Positions 8,212-17,779 of a stretch of 64,000 nt of DNA are shown in pieces (positions within the stretch are counted from its first letter, which is position 1; each line of letters opens with the position of its first letter). The stretch is from Paulinella micropora (taxonomy: Eukaryota; Cercozoa; Imbricatea; Euglyphida): the NCBI GenBank assembly GCA_009731375.1, contig BJOX01000058.1:901638-965637 (forward strand). The letters are read 5' to 3'. The notes beneath the pieces were generated by a model. That model saw only the letters and a program-made list of their open reading frames with translations. It searched no databases and was not told the DNA's origin. Both the position numbers and the translations under genes were made by a program.

Positions 8212-9570
8212 TCAGGTTGACAGCGTGCATGTTTCTAACGAAGGCAGGCACAGACCGTTGCCTGGATCGCGCAACAGTGACACTAGCACGGAGCCAGGGT
8301 TATCAGCGTAAACGGCCAGTGCCACAAAGGAATGATTGCCATAGGCTATAGCACACCAATTATTTTTGGCGGGTATTGCTTGTACTTCCCACGCAATTCC
8401 ATTGTGTGATGTCAGTACACGATCGCTCTCCGAACTAACTGCCACAAACAGTCCGGGCTCACCATAGCTGACATCCTGGAGACGAACGTCGCTCCCCGTG
8501 GTAAAGCTAGGCACCTGGAAAACCCAGTTCCGACCGTCCGAGGAAGCCATGGCGCAAGTCCGCCCGTCTTTGTAACAATTAGTCACCGCAACAAACAAGC
8601 CTCCCCCATATGTTATATCTGACCAGTGATTGTCGTAAATTCCTCCTGTCAGTATTTGCCACGTTCTGCCGGCGTCCATGGACATCAGCAAGGCTCCCGA
8701 TCTAGGCGCACCGTCTGTCGGAGGATCCCTTTCCACAACTGCCACAAACATTCCTTGTCCATAAGCAATGGCTCTAACAGAACTGTAAAAGGAATATGTA
8801 AAGTTCGCGGGTAGGCTGCCGTCGATCCAAGATAGGCCGTCGGCCGAAAACATTGCGGCCCGAACAGCCGAATTCAAACCCAGCGATACTGAGCCCAGAG
8901 CCACAAACACGCCAGCGCCAAACGCGACTGCATTCCAATCACCCGTTCGCGTCACCCCCCGGGGCTGCCAGACTTGGCCGTCCGCCGAGGTCATGATGCC
9001 GTCGTGGTTGCCGGCGCCGCCCTTATACCCCACTGCCACGAACAGACCGTCGCCAAACGTGATATCTGCCCAATTACATCCCACCGGTGTGCGACGAATT
9101 GTCCAGTTCCGCCCGTCAGGCGAAGACATCGCAGACTCGTTGCTCCAACTTCCGGAGCCTACTGCTACAAACATTCCGCCGCCATACGCTAGCGAATACC
9201 AAGCATTGCTGTAGCGAGATCCCACGCTCTTTGCTAGTGACCATTCTAGTCTGTCACGCACTTGGAAGTGTCGTTCGAGTTTTTGGCTGAAGTTCTGAAC
9301 CCACGATTGTTGCGCATCGTGTTCCTCGAGCCGCAGTCGCTGTGTGTGCACAGTTTCCTGGAGCTCGCGGATGTGCTGGCTTTGCGCGGCTACTGTCGCA
9401 TTCAGCGCCGCTAGTTTGGCCGCCAAGTCGCGCACGCTGATTCCGTCTACCAACAGTACCTGGTTAGTACCGTACGTAATGTTGGCGCTGCCAAACGTAA
9501 TAGCGTCATTTGTCAAGGCTAGCTTAGCGTGGGCCAGTACCACAGAGAGACAGTAGACGAGAAGAAGCAT
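8212..9570 (-). CDS. Secreted coiled-coil protein with a predicted seven-bladed beta-propeller
   Basis: From the ATG at 9570 the product is 452 aa. A longer frame upstream begins with a non-ATG codon and would bury the signal peptide, so the shorter start is preferred. Residues 1-16 (MLLLVYCLSVVLAHA-) form a signal peptide. A heptad-like helix follows (VRDLAAKLAALNATVAAQS and onward). Then seven repeats occur, each with a strand such as GLFVAVG or GVFVALG, a Ser-rich Asp-Gly turn (SSDGRNW, SADGQVW, SADGLSW, SMDAGRTW) and an aromatic W. This is the BNR/YVTN-like propeller pattern. Several N-x-S/T sites suggest glycosylation. It probably acts outside the cell or on a particle surface as a binding head on a coiled-coil stalk. 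Exact function is unknown. Confidence 0.75.
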   Translation of the reverse strand: MLLLVYCLSVVLAHAKLALTNDAITFGSANITYGTNQVLLVDGISVRDLAAKLAALNATVAAQSQHIRELQETVHTQRLRLEEHDAQQSWVQNFSQKLERHFQVRDRLEWSLAKSVGSRYSNAWYSLAYGGGMFVAVGSGSWSNESAMSSPDGRNWTIRRTPVGCNWADITFGDGLFVAVGYKGGAGNHDGIMTSADGQVWQPRGVTRTGDWNAVAFGAGVFVALGSVSLGLNSAVRAAMFSADGLSWIDGSLPANFTYSFYSSVRAIAYGQGMFVAVVERDPPTDGAPRSGALLMSMDAGRTWQILTGGIYDNHWSDITYGGGLFVAVTNCYKDGRTCAMASSDGRNWVFQVPSFTTGSDVRLQDVSYGEPGLFVAVSSESDRVLTSHNGIAWEVQAIPAKNNWCAIAYGNHSFVALAVYADNPGSVLVSLLRDPGNGLCLPSLETCTLST

Positions 9571-10094
9571 GGCTTTTGTTTTTTTAGCTGACAGGCCTAC
9601 GTCTGTTTTATCCTTGACTTTCTGGCAGGCTTCGATATCAGGGGGGGCCACTGTGTAGACTGTGGCGGGGGGGGGGGGGGGGAANNNNNNNNNNNNNNNN
9701 NNNNNNNNNNNNNNNNNNNNNNNNNNNNNNNNNNNNNNNNNNNNNNNNNNNNNNNNNNNNNNNNNNNNNNNNNNNNNNNNNNNNNNNNNNNNNNNNNNNN
9801 NNNNNNNNNNNNNNNNNNNNNNNNNNNNNNNNNNNNNNNNNNNNNNNNNNNNNNNNNNNNNNNNNNNNNNNNNNNNNNNNNNNNNNNNNNNNNNNNNNNN
9901 NNNNNNNNNNNNNNNNNNNNNNNNNNNGCCGGGGGTGGGGAGGGGGGGGGGGGGGGGGGGAGGAATTTTTTTCTGTTAGTAGTTAATTCGTCCCCCCCCC
10001 CCACTCTCCCCCCTCTCAGCGCAACCCCGCCCCTCCCTACTTTTTTCTCCGCGCCAAAACCCCGCGGAGACCCCCTCTCCCGCTTCCCCCTGGC
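9571..10094. other. Homopolymer G/C tracts around a 243-base gap
   Basis: A G run begins at about 9667 and ends in the N gap at 9685-9927. A second long G run (about 9940-9960) and a C run (about 9993-10001) follow. The gap was probably left by assembly failure in the G tract. No gene is visible. Confidence 0.6.
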
Positions 10095-11570
10095 CGGCCG
10101 GGTGGCAGCAGCATGCACCTGATGCCGGTCGGGTGGCAGGAAAGGCCAGCCTTTTCGGTCGGATGGCAGGAAAAGGCCAGCTTTTTTGGTCGGGTGGCAC
10201 GCACGGCCTGAGTTCTCCGGCCGGGTGGCACGCGCTGCCTGATCTTTCCGGTCGGGTGGCACGCGCTGCCTGATCTTTCCGGTCGGGTGGCACGCGCTGC
10301 CTGATCTTTCCGGTCGGGTGGCACGCGCTGCCTGATCTTTCCGGTCGGGTGGCACGCGCTGCCTGATCTTTCCGGCCGGGTGGCACGCGCGGCCTGATCT
10401 TTCCGGCCGGGTGGCACGCGCGGCCTGATCTTTCCGGCCGGGTGGGTAGAGTCGTTGGGCCGGATAGGCGCGCTGCCTTTTTCGATCTCCCCCTCCTCTC
10501 CCTTCTCCCCTCTCCCTTCTCCCTTCTCCCCTCTCCCTCCCCGCGCCCGAACATTGTGCAGGCCCCCCGCCAGGCTTTCGTCCATTATGGCGGTCCGGTG
10601 ATGAGTGCCACCGGCGGCTTCTTGGTCACCGCCGCGAAACCAGGGAAATTTTCTTGACTTTCTAAAAAAATAATCTCACTACCCTAAGTGTCCTCATAGC
10701 AAGAATCGCACTTGTGGGCCAGAGCCGGCCCGCGCCTCGCCTAGTGGCAGCAGGCCTGCGTATAGGTACAAATTGGCATCGGACTAATCCTACCTATCGA
10801 AATAAAAAGGAAATAATTATATTCTCTTTCTCTTTCTTTTACCCGTAAAAAGCGTTGGTTTTTTGTGCTCGGGAAAAGGGCCGGCCGTTCCGGTAGTACC
10901 AATGTATATATCCGGGAATATCCATCCGGTGGTGGCACCTCCGAGCGGCCTCGACCCACAAGTGCGATTCCTACTATGAGGACACTTAGGGTAGTGGGAT
11001 TAATTTTTTAGAAAGTCAAGGAAATTCCCCTAGTTTTGCGGCAGCGACCAAGAAGCCCTCGGTGGCACTCATCACCGGACCGCCATAATGAAGAAACCTG
11101 GGCCGGGACCTGCACAATGTTCGGGAGCGGGGAGGGAGAGGGGAGAAGGGAGAGGGGAGAAGGGAGAGGGGAGAAGGGAGAGGGGAGAAGGGAGAAGGGA
11201 GAGGGGAGAGGGGAGAACGAAAAAGGCAGTGCCACTATCCGGCCAAACGTGTATACCTACCCGACCGGAAAGATCAGGCCACTCGTGCCACTCGGCAGGA
11301 AAAAACCCGGCCATTCATGCCACCGGACAGGAAAAACCCGGCCACTCATGCCACCGGACAGGAAAAACCCGGCCACTCGTGCCATCGGACAGGAAAAACC
11401 CGGTCACTCATGCCACCGGACAGGAAAAACCCGGTCACTCATGCCACCGGACAGGAAAAACCCGGTCACTCATGCCACCGGACAGGAAAAACCCGGTCAC
11501 TCATGCCACCGGGCCGGAAAAGCCCGGCCACTCGTGCCACCCGACAGGAAAAGCCCTTCCCCCCGGCCAG
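10095..11570. mobile_element. Palindromic foldback-like repeat element, copy B
   Basis: This has the same layout as copy A. The left arm minisatellite (about 10100-10445) has a 31-bp unit centred on GGTCGGGTGGCACGCG. It is followed by the polypyrimidine block, the unique block, and the inner end CTTGTGGG at 10711-10718. The spacer (10719-10954, 236 bp) closely matches that of copy A. The right arm starts at 10955 with CCCACAAGTG and ends in a second 31-bp minisatellite (about 11290-11540, unit with GGAAAAACCCGGTCACTCAT). The arms are longer than in copy A because the minisatellites have more units. The minisatellite frames remain open, giving long spurious ORFs on both strands. Confidence 0.75.
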
Positions 11571-12009
11571 CAGAGAGTGCCTGGTCCTGCCGCCCGATCG
11601 ACAGGAGGTGGCCAGCCGACAGGAGCTGCTAACCCCTGGCACTCTCGCCCAGCTTGCTCAGGAGGTCGAAGCCCTCTCTGGGGGCCTGCCCTGAGCCGAG
11701 CTTCCCCCCTCTCCCTCCAGGGAGACGACAGGCAGCCAGGGTGGGTTTTTTCTCCGGCCTGTCCTCACTCACCCCAGGCCGCCCCGCCGGGGGCGGCGAC
11801 CGACGGTCCGCCGGCGGGAGGTTATCCCCGAGCGCGACGGCAGTGCACCTAGAGGCCAGGCTTTTTTATNNNNNNNNNNTTTTTTATTCACAGGCACGTG
11901 CGGGGCCCAGTCTCGTAGCTAGCCCGGGCCCCGCCGGACGCCCTCCCCCCCCTGGTGGCCCCCCCCCGGGGGGGGCTACGCGGCGCGCCCCAGCCAGCCG
12001 AACAGTTCC
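11571..12009. other. GC-rich junction region with a 10-N gap
   Basis: The sequence runs from the end of palindromic element B to the AT-rich viral-like segment. It contains a gap at 11870-11879 and C/G runs (about 11945-11970). I see no supported gene. The abrupt change in base composition near 12010-12025 marks the left edge of the inserted AT-rich segment. Confidence 0.5.
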
Positions 12010-15000
12010 GGCGGGGGTTCGTCCGCAATAAATCCGTGGTTCTTTTTTTCTTTCTTTTCGTCTGATTTCAAATAATATGAACAACAATTTATTTTCATTA
12101 GTTTCTCGCAACAATCACCGCAGTCTAATGTCTTAATATCTGCTTTTAATCTCCTGTCCGAGGAGTTTGTCCAAGCACCATTTAGAGGAATATAATTATA
12201 AGTGCCAGACGGCTCTCCTGTTGAGTTTGAAGTAGTCCAAGCGTGAAGCAAACCAGTTGTAGAAACAATTATGCCATAATTCGTATATCCTCCCGATTTA
12301 AAAAATAGTTGTGCATCCATAGTATTCGGACTTGGTCTTTGTCTTATTGTTAAAGAACCGCTGGAAGCTACTGGAAGAATTATTGACCTTGAAGCAGTAA
12401 TTGCTGTGTTGTTGATTCTAAATAATTCGTTTGTTATGCCATAATAAAACACATGACTATCAGCCACATCATTAACATTGTAAATCAATGTATTGTTATT
12501 GATACCAAATCCAATAAAAGCAGTCGTGGAACCCGTTCCTCCATCCCATAAGACTAATTTATTATTTGCCAACGCACTTCTATCTACAAATATTTTTTTG
12601 CCAGCACCTACTACCACATTGTCGCTCGTTGTTAATGTTGTTGTTGATATACCAGCACTAGCCGTTAGTAAGCCCGTTGTGTTACTGATGTCCATCGCGA
12701 CATTAAACGATACATTATTCCCCACCGCTACTCCTGATTTATAATAGAAAAGAAGATTAGTGCCTTTTTGTATTAAAAAGTTAGATGTCGCAGAAGATGA
12801 TTTCCATACCCCTCCCGACACATAAGCATCAAAACCTAATGTAATATCATTATGAGCATAATTCCACATTTGAAAAACTGGATGGTTGTCTGCTGTTGTT
12901 ATTGCCTGTATATGTGGCCCCGCGGGGTCGCTCGCAATTCCATATAACTCTAAGCCACCAGTTGCTCCTACTCCTTTTGTTGTATTGCCTATGATTATCG
13001 GCTTACCTGATGCTGTTGTTATTTTATCACTCGCTGTTAATGTTGTTGTAGTCATACCAGCAGTTGCCGTTAATGTAGTTCCCGTTATGGTTCCACCAAT
13101 CGTTATGTTGTTGCTGTTCATATCCAAAGCACCATACAAGCGCATACCGCCAGCATTGTTAAAACGGACAATGTCAGACGAAGCACTTTTATTATCCAAA
13201 AGTTTTGAAATATAAAGTCCTGCCCCTTTTACATCAAATGCTACATTTGTAAATAGGTAGCCTCGTTGGTCGGCGGTTCCGCTTGTAGCAGTATTTAAAG
13301 TATATAAGAAAGACTGCCAATCACCCGATGTCTGTGAAAAGAATATGTCTCCTCCGTTTTGGTTTAATATTCGAGCCCCATTATATGTAATATTTCCACC
13401 ATTAATGATAGTTTGATTATTAAAATCGGCATTGTTCGTTAAAGTTAGATATTTTATCACAGTGCTCGCACCATTAAATGTTTTACTTCCTGTTATTGTT
13501 TGGTCTGTTGTTAGTTTTACATTTTGCCCGTCCAATGTGTCCGCATACCCTTTTGTCGCTCCGTCCGTCGCTAATGTCGGAGTTCCAAGGTTGGCTATTT
13601 TGCTACTATTACAATCTAGCCCCGAAGCATTTACCCAACCGACAATCGCACCATCAATAATAAAACTTATTTTTTTTCGCATTTATTTCAAAGTTATAAT
13701 TTACGCCAGTGCCCATATCAAGGCATCCGATAGTTCCTATATTGGCTGTGGAGTTAAAAACCCCGAATGATCCTTTTGTTGTTCGTTGAATTTCCAGTTA
13801 TTTCAAGGGCACTGCTAAATGTCTTAATTCCTGCTATGGTTTGGTTTCCTGTTGTTTTAACTGCCGAAGTATCAAGAACAGAAACATCCACACCATCAAC
13901 AAGATTCACATTTGTTATACTCTGCCCTCCCATATTTAGTCCGCCATTCTCTGTTATCGCCCCACTCGCCGTTAATGTGGTTGTTGATACTCCCGCACTT
14001 GCGGTTATTACCTTTGAAGCCTTAACCTCTCCATTGTTAATCCTGAATAATTCGTTTGTCCCGCCATAGTAAAATATATGACTATCAGTTGAAGCATTAA
14101 TATTATAAACCAAAGTTTGACTAGCAATACCAAATCCAAAAAACGCAGTTGTTGATAGTGTCCCTCCGTCCCATAAGACTAATTTATTGTTGGCGAGTGC
14201 TTTTCTGTCAATAAAAACACTTTTGCCTGCTCCTACTACCACATTATCGGTTGTTGTTAATGTTGTTGTTGTTATCCCCGCATTTGCTTTAATTTCACTG
14301 CTAAATGTTTTAATTCCTGCTATGGTTTGGTCTCCCGTTAGTTTAACGACTGCGGTATCAAGGGCGGAAACATCAATACCATCAACATTGCCTACATTTG
14401 TTATGTTAAATCCTCCCATATTTAAACTGCCCGTCATAGCCACTGTGCCGTCCTTTGCTAGTTTCGTATCAGTGTAAGCCTTCGTTGAAGCATCGCCGTC
14501 ATAGAATGGTGCTGGAAGTCCGCTGATTGCTGTTGTGCCACTAAAATTTAAAACATTGCTAGTTAATGTTATTCCACCCCCCGTGGTAGAAGCAAGAAGT
14601 ATGGAAGAACCAACAATGCTTAGTGGATAGCCCGTTGCTCCACCTACCTCCGACAAATAAATAGAGCCCGCGTTATTATTATAGTTGAAGAATAACTTAC
14701 CCGTGTTTAATGGGTTTAAATCTTTTATACCCAAATAAGTAGCAAATATTTTATTCCCTGTTATGGTTTGGTCTCCTGTTAACTTAACCGCGGCTGTATC
14801 AAGGGCAGAAACATCAATACCATCAACATTACCGACATTTGAAATAGCAAATCCTCCCATATTTAGTGCCCCCGTCATATTCGCGGTTCCGTCTAATCTA
14901 AGAAAAGGTGAGTTTGTATTTCTCCATTGTCCTGTGCTATAAATGAGTAGTTGGTTATCGGCTGGTGTGCCTGTAATTAAAACATCGCTGTGTGTATTAA

Positions 15001-15646
15001 TTGAGCCGTCTGCTGACACTTTATCATTATTGTCTTCGTGCTCTGATATCCAAGTATCAACATCTTTTGTATTTAGTAAATTAACTCCCGTTATATTCAA
15101 ATTACCACCCATACTAATATTGCCGAATTCATCCACATTTATTGGAAATGTTTTATTTACCCAGTTTATTGAATTATATGTTAGATAACTATTCATAGCA
15201 ATTGGGGCTGTAATGACTACATCAGAGAGTGTGTCAATTGAACCAATGGTTGTATTCCTCCATTTACCATCCACATCATTATAAGTTAAGTATTGCCCGA
15301 CCGTTGGTGCGGATATGTTAGTGTCTATGAGATTATATAAACTGGTTTGGTGTGGATTAGAAGTATTAGAGCGGTGTTGAGTTGAGGCTTTGACTTCGTC
15401 GTTGTCCCTTACTCGTTGCTCTGTGTAGTATAGATTTTTTCCTTCTTTAATGTCTGTTGTTGATTTGGTAGCCAATCGTGTATCAAATCGTCCGTCAGTG
15501 TAATAAAGATTTACAGGGTCAGCATCTTCTGGTATTCTATCAGTGTTTAAGCCAATAATATTTGTGTTCGTTAAATCAAGGTTGGCTATATTTAGACTAT
15601 CAACAGCTAGCTCATTCAATCCTAATAAACTTTTGTATTGACTCAT
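11976..15646 (-). pseudogene. Phage-tail-fiber-like protein with C-terminal S74 chaperone domain, frameshifted
   Basis: The gene starts at the ATG at 15646 (MSQYKSLLGLNELAVD) and runs to about 12010. The frame breaks twice near 13684-13800, giving pieces of 630 and 568 codons; both breaks are at A runs. The N-terminal half has fiber-like shaft motifs (NLYYTDGRFDTRL, NLYYTEQRVRDNDEV, TSNPHQTSLYNLIDTN). The body has many copies of a KLTGDQTI-G-KTF unit and of TTTLT-D-VVVGAGK, both common in trimeric fibers. The C terminus matches the Peptidase_S74 / endosialidase intramolecular chaperone domain: SSDRRLKADI with the self-cleavage Ser-Asp, then HGFIADE. The domain ends abruptly where the DNA becomes GC-rich, so about half of it is missing. 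It is probably a host-attachment fiber of the inserted virus. Confidence 0.75.
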
Positions 15647-15712
15647 CGGTTTATATTTTGGATAATAATTAAACTGATTAAAAATTATTTTTGGTTAGAT
15701 ATACAACCGAAA

Positions 15713-16219
15713 ATGCCGAGAGGAAATAGAGAGATTGCCATAAAAAATCTTGAAAAAGCTACTGTAATGAAGAAGCAGTATGCGAGGCAGAGAAAGATTG
15801 AGAGGGCAAGGGAATTACTAGCGGAGGAAGAGGCGAAGAATGCGAAAGAAATGACCAATGATGAAAAGATGGACCACATCACTAAGAAGCAGTTGGCGAA
15901 GGATATGATTGATGGAAGAGACGGCGAGCCGATTGAAGAAAGTAGCTCGGATGAGGAAGTAGAACACGATTTCGTAGATATCATGGCGGATAAAATATCC
16001 AAGATGAAAGTGAAGACTAAACAGAAAAAAAAGAAAGTGATAAAAAAGAAACTGCCTGAATTAGACGAGAGCGATGATAGCGAAAGCGAAAGTGAGGAAG
16101 AACAGCCTAAGAAGGGAGGGAAGAAGACCGGCCGTGTTAATGTCAATGTTTATGCGGGACAACCAGAGAAGTCAAAGAAAGAAAACAATGATGTTTCAAA
16201 GATATTTCTTAAATTTTGA
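15713..16219 (+). CDS. Basic/acidic coiled-coil protein, unknown
   Basis: The likely start is the ATG at 15713 (MPRGNREIAIKN), because the frame upstream overlaps the fiber promoter side and reads as a hydrophobic stretch. The product is 168 aa. Its N-terminal half is a charged helix (KKQYARQRKIERARELLAEE), followed by an acidic Ser-rich patch (EESSSDEEVEHDF), a Lys cluster and a second Asp/Ser patch. It ends KIFLKF. Highly charged small proteins like this are common in Polinton-like viruses and virophages, but I do not recognise a family. It is divergent from the fiber gene, with 66 bp between the two ATGs. Confidence 0.6.
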   Translation: MPRGNREIAIKNLEKATVMKKQYARQRKIERARELLAEEEAKNAKEMTNDEKMDHITKKQLAKDMIDGRDGEPIEESSSDEEVEHDFVDIMADKISKMKVKTKQKKKKVIKKKLPELDESDDSESESEEEQPKKGGKKTGRVNVNVYAGQPEKSKKENNDVSKIFLKF

Positions 16220-16221
16220 AA

Positions 16222-16479
16222 CTACCACAAATAATGATAAGAATAGTAATTAGCATACTCTGGATTGTTGTATGTTAATTCACCTTTTGAATTTCTTATA
16301 GCTTTTGCTCTTGCTCTGTAATTTCTTCTTCTTTCTTTGTCTAAATGGTTTAGATGCGAAAAAAGTCCTATGCGGTCTTTGTAATGCTCATATCTGACAT
16401 CACCGAAATGAATTGTTTTTCCTTTTGGTGTAGTAGTTGTATATTTTTTATTTTTTACACTTGACTTTGAAAATCTCAT
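16222..16479 (-). CDS. Small DUF5754-like protein
   Basis: The 85-aa product has the pattern KYTTTTPKGKTIHFGDVRYEHYKD, then LFSHLNHLDKERRRNYRARA and a terminal YYSYHYLW. This matches my memory of the small DUF5754 family found in algal large DNA viruses and their relatives, which share F-G-x-x-x-Y-x-x-Y-K-D, S-H-L-x-H-x-D-x-x-R-R and a final YLW. Function is unknown. Its stop is 2 bp from the end of the convergent coiled-coil gene. Its start is 11 bp from the divergent Cys-rich gene, so the two probably share a very short promoter region. Confidence 0.65.
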   Translation of the reverse strand: MRFSKSSVKNKKYTTTTPKGKTIHFGDVRYEHYKDRIGLFSHLNHLDKERRRNYRARAKAIRNSKGELTYNNPEYANYYSYHYLW

Positions 16480-16490
16480 ATTATTATATA

Positions 16491-16748
16491 ATGAACAAGA
16501 TAAAAAATTTACCGTTAGATGTTCGCTTACACATTATGGACTACCTATATAATCATCGTATGTATGACTTCACTAGTTGCTATGTGTGTGGATTAACTCT
16601 GTGTTTAGCGAACCGACAGATTACGGCAATTGATGATAGTTTTGATTGGTTTTATATGTATGAGTTTTGTTCTAATTATTGTTTTGAACTAGAAAAAAAA
16701 GAAAGAGCAATATATAAGGATAAAGCATTAGGTGTCATTAAGTATTAA
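16491..16748 (+). CDS. Small Cys-rich protein with F-box-like N terminus
   Basis: The ATG at 16491 (MNKIKNLPLDVRLHIMDYL) gives an 85-aa product. The opening LPLDVRLHIMDYLYNHR resembles the start of an F-box (LP-x-x-x-x-x-I-x-x-x-L), which would suggest ubiquitin-ligase recruitment, but the match is short. Cys pairs CYVCG and CSNYC suggest one zinc site. The 3' end overlaps the end of the convergent methyltransferase gene by 11 bp and holds the first copy of a 27-bp direct repeat. Confidence 0.5.
   Translation: MNKIKNLPLDVRLHIMDYLYNHRMYDFTSCYVCGLTLCLANRQITAIDDSFDWFYMYEFCSNYCFELEKKERAIYKDKALGVIKY
16709..16735 (+). repeat. 27-bp direct repeat, left copy
   Basis: The sequence AATATATAAGGATAAAG-C-ATTAGGTGT matches 17742-17768 at 26 of 27 positions. 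The pair brackets the methyltransferase gene almost exactly. Here the repeat encodes the last codons of the Cys-rich protein. Confidence 0.8.
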
Positions 16749-17705
16749 TTTGTGCTTCGTCTATTCTTTTTTTCGCTGTTTCATATATGTTTTTATCTTT
16801 CTCAATACCAATAAACCGTCGTTTAGTATTAATACAAGCTATGCCTGTCGTCCCACTCCCCATCGTAAAGTCTGGCACTAAGTCGCCTTCGTTTGAATAT
16901 GACTTAATTAGCCATTCGCATAGTTCAACTGGTTTCTGTGTTGGGTGAAGCGATTTGGATGGATTGTTGAATTGTAAGATTGAATGAGGAAAGCGGTCGC
17001 CTTTGTTATATGTATCGTTTCTTTTTATATCGTAAATACCTACCTTCCCTTTTCTTATCGCTGTATATGCTTTACCATCTGTCTTCTGCGGGTTGTATGT
17101 GTATTTCCACCCCCATTCTGCTTTTAAATCTTTAAACTCTCTGAAACCTTCCATTTCGTTTATCTTATATTTCTCTATGAATTGATTATATGTTTTTTCT
17201 GTTGGTAAAGCAAACTGAGTATTTGATATATAAAAACAATGATTATTACCTGCTACACTTCCACATTCTTCTGTTATCTGCTTTTTGTTTTTCCTATATG
17301 TTTCTTAATCTTTCCGAAGTATTCACGAAGTCCTAAATTCTGCGATACATCTAAATCTACACCATCATCGGCAAATATGTATATCATTTCGTGTTTTCTA
17401 AGTGGCATTTTGTTAGCAGATAAGAAACCAACTTTGGTGCTCTTTTCCCATATGAGGTCATAACGAAACCAACCCTCATTAGATTGAATAAGTTTGTAGC
17501 CGAATTTGGTAGTTGTAAAGAAAACATATATACAGTTCCGCTTACATACCTTTTTAAGTTCTAACCACATTCGCTTTAAGTCTATGACACTATCCCATTC
17601 GCAAGCAGTCTGCCCATATGGCAAATCAACCACAACCAAATTAACTTTTTCGTCTATCTTTGGTATCTGGTCAAGACAGTCGGCATTGAAAAGTTTTATA
17701 TCCAT
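16738..17705 (-). pseudogene. DNA adenine/cytosine-N4 methyltransferase, frameshifted
   Basis: The gene starts at the ATG at 17705 (MDIKLFNADCLDQIP). The N-terminal part has NADCL and the catalytic motif IV as DLPYGQTACEWDSVI (usual form D/N-P-P-Y). The C-terminal part has HPTQKPVELCEWLI and motif I as DFTMGSGTTGIA, then RRFIGIEKD. Motif IV before motif I is the beta-class N6/N4 methyltransferase order (Pfam N6_N4_Mtase). The frame breaks once near 17285-17300 in an A-rich run; downstream codons continue the domain in another frame. Without that break it would be about 320 aa, normal for the family. In viral elements such enzymes modify their own DNA or form part of restriction-modification systems. 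No endonuclease is adjacent. Confidence 0.75.
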
Positions 17706-17741
17706 AGTTATATAAGATGGAGGGAAAAAATAATGGAGATT

Positions 17742-17768
17742 AATATATAAGGATAAAGTATTAGGTGT
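17742..17768 (+). repeat. 27-bp direct repeat, right copy
   Basis: This copy lies between the methyltransferase start (17705) and the integrase ATG (17780). It differs from the left copy by one base. It is close enough to the integrase start to be part of its leader. Confidence 0.8.
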
Positions 17769-17779
17769 TAGGAGGTGCG

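Noticed and set aside
625-9570. Certain endogenous giant virus
   Set aside because: BTB, CoiA-like and propeller genes are suggestive, but no core viral gene (capsid, polymerase, packaging ATPase) is present, so I keep this as a possibility only.
10037-10585. Repeat protein with RKDQAARATRPERSG-type units
   Set aside because: Three 31-bp minisatellite units give a 31-residue period in any open frame. The DNA repeat, not a protein, is conserved.
16738-17705. Complete restriction-modification system
   Set aside because: Only the methyltransferase is found. None of the neighbouring small proteins shows a nuclease motif.
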